Counted from the first letter of the stretch, positions 1 to 12,503 are shown. The stretch: DNA of 64,000 nt from Hevea brasiliensis (GCF_030052815.1 NC_079501.1:86313849-86377848); one strand, 5' to 3'. Program-made: numbers and translations. The notes: generated from the sequence alone by a model not told the origin.

Positions 1-407
1 AAGACGAAATGACCAAATTGCCCTTCATTTTGCTTAACAGACTAAAATTGTCTGTACCGATCTAAAAATTTTTTTAAGTATTTTCTTGGCATTCTAATGC
101 TGTCAAAACCTCAATGACTCTTCTCTAGAGTCCCAAAAATTATTTCACGTAATTTCCCTTGGGTTTAGGGTTACTAGCTGTGAAGACAATAACTTCCCGT
201 TAGGTTACCCATCGCTAGGGTTCTGGCTCATTTAACTTGATTGTATTTTATTTCTAAAATTTTTCCTAGATTTTTCTTATCATTATTTGAGTTATTTATG
301 ACTCCTCACTCTAGTTTAAATATAATTCTAGACAATCTAGCTGTTCGGACATACATTGGTCATTAGAACAGTAGAACGTACGGTCAGGTTAAAGTGAGGG
401 TGTTACA
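1..407 (-). repeat. 3' LTR of B0 (partial)
   Basis: On the minus strand this piece starts TGTAACACCCTC at 407 and runs off the left edge. It directly follows a purine tract and the end of an integrase gene, which is the position of a 3' LTR. It shares the block with the words for 'GTCCGAACAGCTAG' with the other Tekay LTRs here but is otherwise diverged. Confidence 0.8.
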
Positions 408-445
408 GCTCTTCTCCTCTAATTTAAATTTTGTCCTTGAAATTT
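408..445 (-). other. Polypurine tract and upstream inverted repeat of B0
   Basis: Minus-strand purine-rich tract (AGAGGAGAAGAG) abuts the LTR, as needed to prime plus-strand synthesis. Just upstream lies a degenerate version (426-445) of the AAATTTYG stem seen before the tract in A, C, D and E; two stem pairs are broken here. Confidence 0.7.
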
Positions 446-460
446 ACCTGATGCAAACAG

Positions 461-1129
461 TTAAGGGAACTGTTGCCTTATCATCTCTTTGCTTTTCCAA
501 GTTGCCTCCTCAGTGGTGTGGTGCCTCCAAAGCACTTTCGCTAGTGGAATCTACTTGTTTCTTAGTTCTTTCACTTCTCGAGCCAGGATCCTGATTAGTT
601 CTTTTTCGTATGTCAAATCTGGTTGAATTTCAATCTCTTCCATGGAGATGACATGTGAAGGGTCTGATCTATACCTTCTCAGCATAGACACGTGAAACAC
701 GTTATGGATCTTGTCTAGCTCTGGCGGTAAAGTTAGCCTGTAAGCCACTGGTCCCACACCCTCAATGACTTCATATGGGCCAATGAACCTAGGGCTTAAC
801 TTACCCTTTCTTCTAAACCTCAGTATCTTCTTCCACGGTGACACTTTGAGGAACACTTTTGTTGCCAACTGCATATTCTATCTCTTTTCTCTTCAAGTCG
901 GCATAATATTTTTGTCTATCTGAGGCAACCTTCAAATTGGCTTTTATTAACTTTACTTTCTCCTCAGTTTGTTTCACCAGGTCAGGTCCTACCAGCTTGT
1001 CTTTGCCCAATTCAATCCAACACAATGGGGTTTTACACTTTCTCCCATACAGTGCTTCATATGGGGCCATTTGGATGCTAGCTTGATAATTATTGTTATA
1101 TTCAAATTCTGCCATTGGGAGGTATCTAT
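461..1129 (-). pseudogene. B0 integrase C-terminal part with chromodomain-like tail (fragment)
   Basis: Encodes the region after the integrase catalytic core: the YNN(N)[15 protein letters not shown] block, the SDRQKYYADLKRK helix, the beta-barrel KLSPRFIGPYEV segment, HNVFHVSMLRRYRSD, and a chromodomain-like tail ending EATWK. Known role of the family: the tail steers integration towards heterochromatin. A one-base insertion near 865-875 shifts the frame, a TAG at 551-553 interrupts the tail, and the frame ends at a TAA at 461-463. The left-to-right break at 1124/1129 is the insertion point of element A; the gene resumes at 13437-13381. Not functional as it stands. Confidence 0.88.
1125..1129. 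repeat. Target-site duplication of element A, left copy
   Basis: TCTAT directly before the LTR start at 1130; identical to 13381-13385. The 5-bp length is typical for Ty3/gypsy integration. Confidence 0.95.
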
Positions 1130-1743
1130 TGTCACACCCTACCCCTCTGTAAGGCATAACATGATCCCGTAGTATACCTAATGAATTACCAACTCCGTCT
1201 ACTGATAACCCATTAAATACACTACAAGGGATTTTAAAAACTTTTCTTACTTCTTTTACAGTGGTGAGCACTATTTACTGGTGTTAAAGACTTTGGTGAA
1301 CTGAAGTGAAACAATTAACTCATTTGATTTATATGGAATTTCTGTAAAAATTTTGGCAGAGTGCCATCTGTATTTTGGACAAAACAGTTCTTCAGAAAAC
1401 CTGTAAAAAGCACTTTAATAATTTTCCAAATCTCAACTCCAATACATTTCTCAACACAACAATTTATCAACTCAATTCCATAGAAATTTTTCAAAGTCTG
1501 AGATAAGGAAATATAATACAATTTTTACAAGTCAAATAACTCATAATTAATTTACAACTTCAAGGTACAATTTGAATTTACAACTGCTCAAAACCAAAAA
1601 CAAAATGTACATACAGTGTCATACATTTCAGTACAAATACAAAATATTGGTATACTCATTATACCAGGTAATCTCTCGCTGGATGTACTAGCAGCCTAGT
1701 CTCATACTGTCTGTCTCTCTACTGCGGCAATAAAAGCTATCAT

Positions 1744-1760
1744 TTGAGACAATGTCTCAG
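1744..1760 (-). other. Conserved LTR stem-loop, element A 3' copy
   Basis: Inverted repeat TGAGACA/TGTCTCA around one base, flanked by GTGCACCA and GATAG as in all the other Tekay LTRs here. The outermost pair is broken in A. Confidence 0.65.
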
Positions 1761-2021
1761 TGGTGCACAACATTAACCAAATACAATTTAAATCACAATT
1801 CATAAGTCATGTAAATAGTGGATACTTAAAATCATAGTTAAATTCAAGACAATAAATGTCAACAAGAATTTAAACTCCATTTCTCAATATCGCAATAGAT
1901 TTCCATAAGTCAGATCATGTTTGAATTCAAAAGACAGCATATGTCAATGAGAGTTTAAATCCATTTCACAATCTCACAATACACATCAATAAATCACACA
2001 CAGCTTAATCATGATCCATAG

Positions 2022-2093
2022 TTCAATTCGTCCCAAAAGCCGATGGCTAATGAGGTATTCAATTCGTCCCAAAAGTCGATGACTAATGAGGAA
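2022..2093. repeat. 36-bp tandem repeat in A LTR
   Basis: Two adjacent 36-bp units built on AATTCGTCCCAAAAG(C/T)CGATG; weaker partial copies follow near 2127 and 2178. The same array is in the 5' LTR at about 10583-10654 and, as the complement, in the LTRs of C. Confidence 0.8.
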
Positions 2094-3936
2094 TAACATA
2101 GCTAGCTAGCAAAAATATGAGGACTCATCCAATTCGTCCTCAACAGGCACACACCTCAACACTTCAGCCAGAAAGGGAATTCAATTCGTCCCACTAGACA
2201 AGCTAATGAGGAATACAATCAATATACATGATAGCTATGGTTTCAAACCATTTCCAATGCTTTTCAATCAATAAGTATCCATCAATGTCATTCAAACAAT
2301 TTTTCATAGTTTCAAACCATTCACAATATTTTTCAATCAATAAGTGTCCATCAAACACATTTCCACAATTCAAAACAATGATATACAAATAGTCAATATT
2401 TATTTCAATTGAAAATAATTCAAAAGAAACAGTTGTTGTGCACAAACCTCTGATGATTGTCTCCTAGTCTTGACTCAGTATTTCTTTCCCTTTTGCTGAG
2501 TCCTTGTTAACTGAGAAACACAATTTGAAGTGTTTCAGTACTAAATTAAACTGTCTCTATCGATAGTGTTTGGTAAATAATGCACTGAACTCAATTATTT
2601 ACTTAATCACCTAATATACCGACCCTCATTGCGTTTTAGGTAAATTAGGTTTTAGTGTCGTTAATATGTCACATTCGATAGGGTTTTAGGTTTGGTACGT
2701 TTTACCAAAGTCATTTCCTTGTTTAGTGCATTTTAATGCAAATTGCTGGATTCCGGGACACTGGTTTGACCTAGCCGGACGGCCTAGTTCCCTCGGTTTT
2801 CGGGTCTCGATCGAAACTACAAACTTGTAGATCTATGTCTTATGGACCGCGGTGCAAAATTTCAGGTCATTCCGAGTTAAGTAGACCAAGTTATGGTCAT
2901 TACACTATTGCTGGTCAAATGGTATTAATTTAGGTCAATTTTAGGTCAATTTGGTCAACTCTGGTTCGGCCAGTTTTTGGACCCGAACTTGTGCAAGTTG
3001 TTTGACTTGCTTATGGTCATTTCTGGGCTTTGGTGTCTTCATAAGACTTGTAGGTATGGGTCTTAACTATTCTTGGTCAAAATTTCAGGTCAATTGGACC
3101 TGTTTTGAGTGAGTTATGGCCTAAACACTCACTGCTGCCCAATTGGTCATTTTTCAGGTCCTAATTGCACCTAATCCGAATTGGTCATTTTCTTAGGTCA
3201 CCTTGCAAGCAGAATTTTGGTATGTTTTCTCAATGAAAGTTGGCACATTTTGTGCCTAGTTTCACCTCCAATTGGTCTCATACCAATTGAGGTTACACAT
3301 TTGAACTTATTGGCTAAAATGTACACTGCCCTTGGTTACTTTGCTTAACACACATCAATTACACACATTTACCTTGCAATATGTTTACTTCCCTACCAAA
3401 TCTGTTTTGGTACATTACCAAAACTATATATTACTTTACATTATCCTCACTTTGGGCAGATTACAATTATCTTCAATACACCAATTAAAGTTCACATTTA
3501 CAAAGTCTAAATACAATCACATACACACCTAAACATCACTAATTCTCACATACACTTTACAAAATAATTTCATACACATATCCTTCAATCCTTAATGCCA
3601 CAATTCTGCCCATATCTTCATGAACACATACACTTATCCAAGAGTATCAAGGCTGCCGAAATTGTCCTTCAACATCAAAGTGTCCTACAATTCATTAAAT
3701 CCCATTCCAAGTGCAAAATTCACCATATACATGTGAAGTAATTCACTAGGTTATTAAATCATCATGATCAACACCATTTCTCATCAAATATATGCACAAA
3801 TACTTCATCAATACATGATTACATGGCTGTCCAAATTGAACACAACAATAACTCTTCAAACTCAACAATTTCCTTCACAAAACCAACACCCATAACATGT
3901 ATACAAAGTTTATCAAAGAAATCTTCAAAAATGCTA

Positions 3937-3942
3937 ACTTAC
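3937..3942 (-). promoter_or_regulatory. Candidate splice donor in A 3' LTR
   Basis: Minus strand reads CATAAG|GTAAGTTAG, a full match to the plant 5' splice consensus. It is the LTR twin of the donor at 12503. Confidence 0.45.
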
Positions 3943-4820
3943 CTTATGGTTGGAACTTGCCAAACCTTGATTAAACTTCTCAAATTTGGTATCAAACTCT
4001 TCCTTATGATGTGTAGACAAACTTTCATGAAGCTACTTAAGGGATTGGAGTTGAAAATGGAGAGGTTAAGTGAGCTCATGCAAAACGCCCATGGAGTTTC
4101 CTCTCCCTTCAATTCGGCAATGTTGAGAGAACCTTGAGGAAGATGAAGTTCAGCTGGTTAGTGGACTTACATCAGCCCCACTATGTGTTTAATTAATCCT
4201 TTAATGGTCCACTAACTCCAAATAATCATATAATAATCTAATTGTTCACTTATTCCACATTAACCCATGATTTTAGCTATTTGTATTAGGAACCACTAAA
4301 CTAATTTTTCATTTTATTTTCTAAGTGTAATATTATTTATTTTTAATGGACATTTAGGTCAAAAGACAATTCGGGATGTCAAATGACCATAATGCCCCTG
4401 TTCGGGTGGCATTCCCGATTTTTCGGTAACACCGTATTTTGTCTGTTTTTCGATTTCTCTCTTTTCTTTGTACTAATTATTTAATTTTTCTTTGATCTTT
4501 CTAATGAGATTTATACTTCAATAAGGGTCTATTTAAGTCCTAAAAATGTTTTCCAGGGTTCCCCGCAGTCCAGGGCTAATCAACGGTCCACGCCGTGACT
4601 TCCCGGTGCGGTCACCCATCGCTAGGTTTCCCGGCTCACTTAACTCGGTTACATTTCTTTGCTATGATTTTTCCTTTGTTTTTCTTGTAATTTCTTTTCT
4701 TGTATTTCATTATTTATGTCTCCTCCCTCATATCAAAGTATGGTTCTAGGCATCCTAGCTGTCCGGACAACACTGGTCACCGGAACAGCAGAACGCACTA
4801 CCGAACTTAGGGGTGTTACA

Positions 4821-4857
4821 ATTCTCCCCCCCTTAAATAAATTTCGTCTCGAAATTT
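4821..4857 (-). other. Polypurine tract and perfect inverted repeat, element A
   Basis: Purine tract TTTAAGGGGGGGAGAAT (minus, 4837-4821) abuts the 3' LTR. Immediately upstream 4839-4857 is AAATTTCG-AGA-CGAAATTT (minus sense), a perfect 8-bp stem. Confidence 0.9.
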
Positions 4858-4866
4858 TACCTGGCA

Positions 4867-5711
4867 TTAGTCTCTGAGTAGCTGTGGGTGTTGTCTCCTC
4901 ATATCCTCTTCACGTTCCCAAGCAGCTTCCTGGCCTGAATGATGGTTCCACAGCACTTTAACCAGGTGTATCTGTTTGTTCCTCAGCTGCTTTACCTCAT
5001 AAGCCAGAATTTTTATGGGTTCTTCCTCATATGAAAGGTCTGGATTTACCTCAATCTCTTCAACTGATAGCACATGAGATGGGTCTGATCTGTACCTCCT
5101 TAACATGGACACATGGAAGACACTGTGTATCCTTGCTAGCTCTGGAGGTAATGCCAACCGATATGCCAAAGGACCCACTCTTTCCAGAACTTCATATGGT
5201 CCGATGAAACGAGAACTCAGTTTCCCCTTTCTGCCAAATCTCATAATTCTCTTCCAAGGAGAAACTTTGAGGAATACCTTATCACCCACTGCATACTCAA
5301 TATCTCTTCTTTTCAGATCAACATAGGACTTCTGGCGGTCTGATGCAGCCTTGAGTCTATCTCTGATCAATCTGATCTTTTCCTCTGTCTGCTGGACAAT
5401 TTCTGGCCCAATCATCTTCCTTTCACCTACCTCATCCCAACATAAGGGAGTTCTACACTTTCTACCATACAATGCTTCATATGGAGGCATCCCAATGCTT
5501 GATTGGTAGCTGTTGTTATAAGCAAACTCAATCAAAGGCAAGTGTGTATCCTAACTACCTTCAAATTCAATCACACAAGCCCGTAGCATATCCTCCAATA
5601 TCTGAATAACCCTCTCAGACTGGCCATCTGTCTGTGGGTGGAATGTTTGTCTTTGAAGTTCAATCTAGTTCCTAGGGCTCTCTCAAGACTACCCAGAATC
5701 TAGAAGTGAAC
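4867..5711 (-). pseudogene. Element A integrase core end, C-terminal domain and chromodomain-like tail
   Basis: Continues the pol frame after a frameshift near 5735. From 5711 to 5552 the sequence still shows [11 protein letters not shown] with the third catalytic acid of the DDE integrase, but it is garbled near 5645-5665. A TAG at 5551-5553 replaces a Trp codon; element D has the same stop. From 5541 an intact 224-residue frame follows: [47 protein letters not shown], then a chromodomain-like tail (ILAYEVKQLRNK.. to the C-terminus about 55 residues later). The family uses the tail to bind heterochromatic histone marks. Cannot give a working integrase. Confidence 0.88.
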
Positions 5712-8612
5712 CTAGGATCTCTGTCGACACAATTGATCTCGCACTCCATGCAATTTTACAATCTCATATATGTACAATCTGGCCAATCTTTCCAGGCTAT
5801 AGTCCATCCGAACTGGCAAAAAGTGAGCAGACTTGGTCAATCTGTCAACTATAACCCATACTGCATCATGACTATTCTGTGTCCTTGGAAGTCCTGTAAC
5901 AAAATCCATAGTTATCCGTTCCCATTTCCACTCTGGTACTGACAAAGGATGTAACAAACCAGCTGGAACTTGATGTTCTGCCTTTACTTGCTGACAAGTT
6001 AGGCATTTGGAAACGAATTCAGCTATATCTCTCTTCATGCCCATCCACCAGTAATGCTCTTTCAGCCCTCTGTACATTTTAGTTCCACCAGGGTGCATAG
6101 CAAATGGAGACTCATGTGCTTCCTTCATAATGATTTTTCTCAATTCCACATCACTAGGAACACACATTCTACCCTGATGTAGCAATAAACCATCATCTCT
6201 CATAGAAAATTCAGGTTTCTTGCCCTGCTGGACTTCTTTTAGTAGCTTCTGATATTTTTCATCACTCTGAGCAGCCATTCTGATCTGATCAATCAACACT
6301 GGTTGTACATGCCATGCAACTACTGTCTGTCCCTCATCATCAATCTCTAAACTGGCATGCTGTGCTTTCAATTCATATACCATGGACAAAGGAGAAACTC
6401 TGAGACTTGCCATAGTCTTGCGACTTAAGGCGTCAGCCACCACATTTGCTTTCCCTGGCTGATAGTCTATTAAGCAATCATAGTCTTTAATGAGTTCCAA
6501 CCATCTCCTCTGCCTCAAATTCAATTCCTTCTGGGTGCCTAAGTACTTCAAGCTTTTGTGATCTGTGTAAATGTAGCATTTCTCCCCATACAAATAGTGT
6601 CTCCAGATCTTCAGAGCAAAAACAATAGCTGCTAACTCCAGATCATGTGTTGGGTAATTCCTCTCATGCGGTTTCAGCTGGTGTGATGCATAAGCAATGA
6701 CATTCCGATCTTGCATCAGTACACAACCTAACCCATTGTGAGAAGCATCACTATAAACCGTGTATTCTTTACCCAGAGTAGGTAAAGTGAGGACTGGAGC
6801 TTCAGTTAAACACCTCTTCAACTCATCAAAACTCTGCTGACATTTATCTGTCCACTGAAATTTTACATCTTTTCGAAGCAGCTTAGTCAGTGGAGAAGAT
6901 AACATAGAAAACCCCTTCACAAACTGACGGTAATATCCAGCTAAACCCAGAAAACTGCGAATTTCTGTGATGTTCCTGGGTGGCTTCCAATTAAGGATAG
7001 CTTCTACCTTGCTGGAATCTACGTTGATCCCTTCAGCTGACACAACATGTCCCAAAAAGGAGATTTCTTTCAACCAAAATTCACATTTCGACAATTTGGC
7101 GTATAGTTCTTTCTCCCTTAAAATCTGCAGTACAATCCGCAGATGTCTGTCATGCTCCTCTGCATTCCTCGAGTATATGAAAATGTCATCAATAAACACC
7201 ACCACAAATTGATCAAGATATGGTCTGAAGATAGTGTTCATCAGATCCATAAAAGCAGCTGGAGCATTTGTTAACCCGAATGGCATTACTAGAAACTCAT
7301 AGTGGCCATACCGAGCTCTGAAAGCAGTTTTTGGAATACTCTGCTCTTGCACCTTCAACTGATAGTAACCAGATCGCAAATCAATTTTGGAGAATACAGC
7401 TGCACCCTTCAATTGATCAAACAGATCATCAATGCGAGGCAATGGATATCTGTTCTTTATTGTCACCTTATTCAACTGCCGGTAGTCTATACATAAGCGG
7501 AGAGTACCATCCTTCTTCTTAATAAACAACACTGGTGCTCCCCAAGGTGACACACTAGGGCGGATGAAGCCCTTTTCAAGTAATTCTTGCAATTGTATCT
7601 TCAACTCCTTGAACTCTGCTGGTGCCATTCTGTATGGCGTTATGGAGATTGGATCCACACCAGGTAGAACATTAATTTCAAACTGCACTTCTCTTTCCGG
7701 AGGTAATCCTGGCAATTCATCAGGAAACACATCTGGAAAGTCATATACTGTAGGGATGTCCTTCAATGCTGGACTCCCCACTTGGGTGTCTACCACATGT
7801 GCCAAGTATGCTTCACACCCCTTTCTGATCATTTTTTTGGCTAGTGCAGCTGAAATGATGTTTGATGGCAATAGCTGCCTCTCCCCATGTATTACCACAT
7901 CACTGTACTGAGGAAGGCCAAAAGTGACTGTCTTCAGCCTACAGTCAGTCATGGCATGATGCCTAGCTAACCAATCCATGCCCAAGATGATATCATAATC
8001 TCTGAAGGGCATTTCAATGAGATCAGATAAGAAAGTGTGTCCTTGGATCACCAAAGGACAATCTCTATACATTCTATTAACCCTGACCTCCTGTCCTAGC
8101 GGACTTGTTACTAGTACCTCAAAGTCCATTTTTGTACATGGAACAGCAATGCAATCAATGATGCTAGCACTCACATAAGAATGGGTAGAACCCGGATCAA
8201 ATAGCACAAACACATCTTGGTTAAAAGTTGAGAAGGTACCAGCCACAACATCAGATGTCTCTGCCTCTTCTCTCTGTCTCATGGCATAGACTCTGACTGG
8301 AGCACTATCTTGCTCTGAATGTTTCACTGTGCCTTGGCTGCCTGTTGGGTTACCTCTACCCCTGCCTCTACCTCTGCTAGGTGGTTGTGAGCTTCTGGTG
8401 ACAGGGCTCTGAACTGACCCTTCTGCAGTAGTAGGAGGTGGTCCAACTCTGCGACTACTGGTGCAGTCCTTGGCAAAGTGTCCTGTGCCTCCACAGTTAT
8501 AACAGGCTCCAATAGCCTTGTAGCATATCCCACCATGATTTCTTCCACAAGTTTCACATTGGCGGGGAGGATAGGAACCTCTGGTACTCTGCTGACCAGA
8601 TAGGGGAGGTCT
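5712..8612 (-). pseudogene. Element A pol: gag zinc knuckle, protease, RT, RNase H, integrase N-half
   Basis: Open frame in phase with gag after the stop at 8613-8615. The zinc knuckle [14 protein letters not shown] lies near 8470-8510. Counting residues from 8327: protease motif DPGS 44-47; RT KIDL 314-317 with catalytic Asp316; RT active site VFIDD 377-381; RNase H acids Asp527, Glu564, Asp589, Asp632; integrase zinc site His738, His745, Cys775, Cys778; first DDE acid Asp808 in TMDF. All catalytic residues up to there are kept. The frame ends after LHGV at about 5735 where an indel destroys the second Asp region. Long-form Gag-Pol in one frame fits this lineage. Confidence 0.93.
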
Positions 8613-9499
8613 CTATCCTGAATATCTTCCCCTACCCGACTTCTTGCCACCTCTGCCATGTCCCCCATAGTTCTTCCTCTTTCCAGTATGACCACTGGAA
8701 CTCTGTTCTACTATTTTTCCCTCCTTCTCTGTCTTCTCTGATCTCTTTTTCTCTGGAGCAGTCTCAAACTCAACTCTTGCCAACTCTAGGGCTTGAGAAA
8801 CAAGTTCAGAGAAGTTAGTGTGTTTGAAGCCGAGCACTTGTACTCTGATACTGGGCTTCAAGCCAGTTTCAAACCTCTTGCATCTCTCCCTGCTGGTAGA
8901 GAGTAGACTCACTGCATAATGGCTAAGGCGGGAAAATTCTCTTTCATACTCAGCCACTGATCTGTTCCCCTGTTTCAGACTTAAGAATTCTTGTAGCTTC
9001 TGGTCTACATAAGCATCAGGGACATATTTCTGCCTGAATTCCCTGAGGAAGTCATTCCATGTTAGCACTGCAGGCTCTACCAGACTGTGGGGAATGGTTT
9101 TCCACCAGTCATAAGCATCCCCTTGTAGCAAAGATACGGAGTATTCAAGTCTGAGCTCCTCTGTAAAATGAAGTTTCTTGAACACCCTATCCATCCTTTC
9201 TAACCACTGTTCAGCTTCTAGAGGATCTACTGTCCCCTTGAACTCTGTAGCCCCATACTTCATCAATTTATCATACTGCCTTGTAGGAGACTGTGGTTGT
9301 ACCACTGGTGTCTGTATTGGGACTTGAGTAGGCGCATTACCAGCCATTTGTTGGAACATTGCAGCCATCTGAGCGAATCGAGCAGAAATCGTGGTATCGC
9401 AGGCTAGTCTCACGAGCCACTGACATTATGTAGGCTTGGGGCATCCCCTTGCACCTCAGCCTCAATAGACTGATCGACTGAACGATCACCCTCTTCCAT
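8613..9499 (-). pseudogene. gag: Element A gag, two lesions
   Basis: The probable start is the ATG at 9499 (MEEGDRS..), 25 nt after a splice-acceptor-like CAG. After about 29 residues a TGA at 9410-9412 and an indel near 9380-9413 change frame. The second piece (9413-8616) has the retrotransposon Gag core: [56 protein letters not shown] and [16 protein letters not shown]. It ends at a TAG (8613-8615) where element C reads CAG (Gln). Gag forms the cytoplasmic virus-like particle. As assembled it is not expressible full length. Confidence 0.9.
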
Positions 9500-9524
9500 A
9501 TTCAATGCGAGGATCTTAGCTTTC

Positions 9525-9527
9525 CTG
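9525..9527 (-). promoter_or_regulatory. Candidate splice acceptor before A gag
   Basis: Minus strand TTATTATTCAG|GAAAGC; T-rich, 25 nt upstream of the gag ATG. D and C have acceptor-like CAG|G at the matching place. Confidence 0.4.
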
Positions 9528-9668
9528 AATAATAACACAAGGATATTTACTCTCGTTAGTGCATATTTATACTGTAATGTACTGTATGTATCAAACAATG
9601 ACATTGAGCAGTTGTACTATGCAGAAAGAACATTCAAATAACAGGTGAAAACAGAATTTAAAAACTTT

Positions 9669-9680
9669 GCTCTGATACCA
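9669..9680 (-). other. Primer-binding site of element A (initiator-Met tRNA)
   Basis: Minus strand TGGTATCAGAGC, the complement of the 3' end of plant initiator methionine tRNA, 8 nt inside the 5' LTR. This is the start point of minus-strand cDNA synthesis. Confidence 0.95.
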
Positions 9681-10304
9681 CTAAAACATGTCACACCCTA
9701 CCCCTCTGTAAGGCATAACATGATCCCGTAGTATACCTAATGAATTACCAACTCGTCATCGATAACCCATTAAATACACTACAAGGGATTTTAAAAACTT
9801 TTCTTACTTCTTTTACAGTGGTGAGCACTATTTACAGGTGTTAAAGACTTTGGTGAACTGAAGTGAAACAATTAACTCATTTGATTTATATGGAATTTCT
9901 GTAAAAATTTTGGCAGAGTGCCATCTGTATTTTGGACAAAACAGTTCTTCAGAAAACCTGTAAAAAGCACTTTAATAATTTTCCAAATCTCAACTCCAAT
10001 ACATTTCTCAACACAACAATTTATCAACTCAATTCCATAGAAATTTTTCAAAGTCTGAGATAAGGAAATATAATACAATTTTTACAAGTCAAATAACTCA
10101 TAATTAATTTACAACTTCAAGGTACAATTTGAATTTACAACTGCTCAAAATCAAAAACAAAATATACATACAGTGTCATACATTTCAGTACAAATACAAA
10201 ATATTGGTATACTCATTATACCAGGTAATCCCTCGCTGGATGTACTAGCAGCCTAGTCTCACGCCTGTCTGTCTCTCTACTGCGGCGACAATAAAATCTA
10301 TCAT

Positions 10305-10321
10305 TTGAGACAATGTCTCAG
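10305..10321 (-). other. Conserved LTR stem-loop, element A 5' copy
   Basis: Same 17-nt inverted repeat as 1744-1760. It lies between the candidate donor at 12503 and acceptor at 9525, so it would be present only in unspliced RNA. Confidence 0.65.
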
Positions 10322-12497
10322 TGGTGCACAACATTAACCAAATACAATTTAAATCACAATTCATAAGTCATGTAAATAGTGGATACTTAAAATCATAGTT
10401 AAATTCAAGACAATAAATGTCAACAAGAATTTAAACTCCATTTCTCAATATCGCAATAGATTTCCATAAGTCAGATCATGTTTGAATTCAAAAGACAGCA
10501 TATGTCAATGAGAGTTTAAATCCATTTCACAATCTCACAATACACATCAATAAATCACACACAGCTTAATCATGATCCATAGTTCAATTCGTCCCAAAAG
10601 CCGATGGCTAATGAGGTATTCAATTCGTCCCAAAAGTCGATGACTAATGAGGAATAACATAGCTAGCTAGCAAAAATATGAGTACTCATCCAATTCGTCC
10701 TCAACAGGCACACACCTCAACACTTCAGCCAGAGAGGGAATTCAATTCGTCCCACTAGACAAGCTAATGAGGAATACAATCAATATACATGATAGCTGTG
10801 GTTTCAAACCATTTCCAATGCTTTTCAATCAATAAGTATCCATCAATGTCATTCAAACAATTTTTCACAGTTTCAAACCATTCACAATATTTTTCAATCA
10901 ATAAGTGTCCATCAAACACATTTCCACAATTCAAAACAATGATATACAAATAGTCAATATTTATTTCAATTGAAAATAATTCAAAAGAAACAGTTGTTGT
11001 GCACAAACCTCTGATGACTGTCTCCTGGTCTTGACTCAGTATTTCTTTCCCTTTTGCTGAGTCCTTGTTAACTGAGAAACACAATTTGAAGTGTTTCAGT
11101 ACTAAATTAAACTGTCTCTATCGATGGTGTTTGGTAAATAATGCACTGAACTCAATTATTCACTTAATCACCTAATATACCGACCCTCGTTGCGTTTTAG
11201 GTAAATTAGGTTTTAGTGTCGTTAATATGTCACATTCGATAGGGTTTTAGGTTTGGTACATTTTACCAAAGTCATTTCCTTGTTTAGTGCATTTTAATGC
11301 AAATTGTTGGATTCCGGGACACTGGTTTGACCTAGCCGGACGGCCTAGTTCCCTCGATTTTCGGGTCTCGGTCGAAACTACAAACTTGTAGATCTATGTC
11401 TTATGGACCGCGGTGCAAAATTTCAGGTCATTCCGAGTTAAGTAGACCAAGTTATGGTCATTACACTATTGCTGGTCAAATGGTATTAATTTAGGTCAAT
11501 TTTAGGTCAATTTGGTCAACTCTGGTTCGGCCAGTTTTTGGACCCGAACTTGTGCAAGTTGTTTGACTTGCTTATGGTCATTTCTGGGCTTTGGTGTCTT
11601 CATAAGACTTGTAGGTATGGGTCTTAACTATTCTTGGTCAAAATTTCAGGTCAATTGGACCTGTTTTGAGTGAGTTATGGCCTAAACACTCACTGCTGCC
11701 CAATTGGTCATTTTTCAGGTCCTAATTGCACCTAATCCGAATTGGTCATTTTCTTAGGTCACCTTGCAAGCAGAATTTTGGTATGTTTTCTCAATGAAAG
11801 TTGGCACATTTTGTGCCTATTTTCACCTCCAATTGGTCTCATACCAATTGAGGTTACACATTTGAACTTATTGGCTAAAATGTACACTGCCCTTGGTTAC
11901 TTTGCTTAACACACATCAATTACACACATTTACCTTGCAATATGTTTACTTCCCTACCAAATCTGTTTTGGTACATTACCAAAACTATATATTACTTTAC
12001 ATTATCCTCACTTTGGGCAGATTACAATTATCTTCAATACACCAATTAAAGTTCACATTTACAAAGTCTAAATACAATCACATACACACCTAAACATCAC
12101 TAATTCTCACATACACTTTACAAAATAATTTCATACACATATCCTTCAATCCTTAATGCCACAATTCTGCCCATATCTTCATGAACACATACACTTATCC
12201 AAGAGTATCAAGGCTGCCGAAATTTTCCTTCAACATCAAAGTGTCCTACAATTCATTAAATCCCATTCCAAGTGCAAAATTCACCATATACATGTGAAGT
12301 AATTCACTAGGTTATTAAATCATCATGATCAACACCATTTCTCATCAAATATATGCACAAATACTTCATCAATACATGATTACATGGCTGTCCAAAATGA
12401 ACACAACAATAACTCTTCAAACTCAACAATTTCCTTCACAAAACCAACACCCATAACATGTATACAAAGTTTATCAAAGAAATCTTCAAAAATGCTA

Positions 12498-12503
12498 ACT
12501 TAC
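12498..12503 (-). promoter_or_regulatory. Candidate splice donor in A 5' LTR leader
   Basis: Minus strand CATAAG|GTAAGTTAG. With the acceptor at 9525 it would define a leader intron of 2979 bp that removes the rest of the LTR and the primer site. Confidence 0.45.

Larger units (their letters stand above)
1130..4820 (-). repeat. 3' LTR of element A
   Basis: 3691 bp; on the minus strand begins TGTAACACCCC (4820) and ends GGGTGTGACA (1130). It holds no sense coding region. It contains a short TATA-like word (4509-4515), a splice-donor motif (3937-3942), GGTCAA clusters (2913-2958), a conserved U3 double hairpin (4415-4434), two further stem-loops (1744-1760, 1354-1366) and 36-bp tandem repeats. 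Confidence 0.96.

Noticed and set aside
1315..1521. Repeated 68-codon minus frame (also 9872-10078) in the LTR
   Set aside because: Duplicated by the LTR; AT-rich, low complexity, no homologue recognised and broken in the C and S2 LTRs.
3823..4137. A 104-codon plus-strand frame in A 3' LTR, repeated at 12384-12698
   Set aside because: It is antisense to the element and present twice only because the LTR is; no recognisable domain and no support in the other LTRs.
7564..7911. Medium-length frames opposite RT and protease (also 52709-53131, 61934-62230, 63738-63983)
   Set aside because: Mirror frames of conserved coding sequence; they repeat wherever RT does and show no independent motif.
9669..9680. 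tRNA-like matches at 9669, 15754 and 50937
   Set aside because: Only 12-18 nt match tRNA 3' ends, at the exact place of retrotransposon primer sites; no cloverleaf around them.
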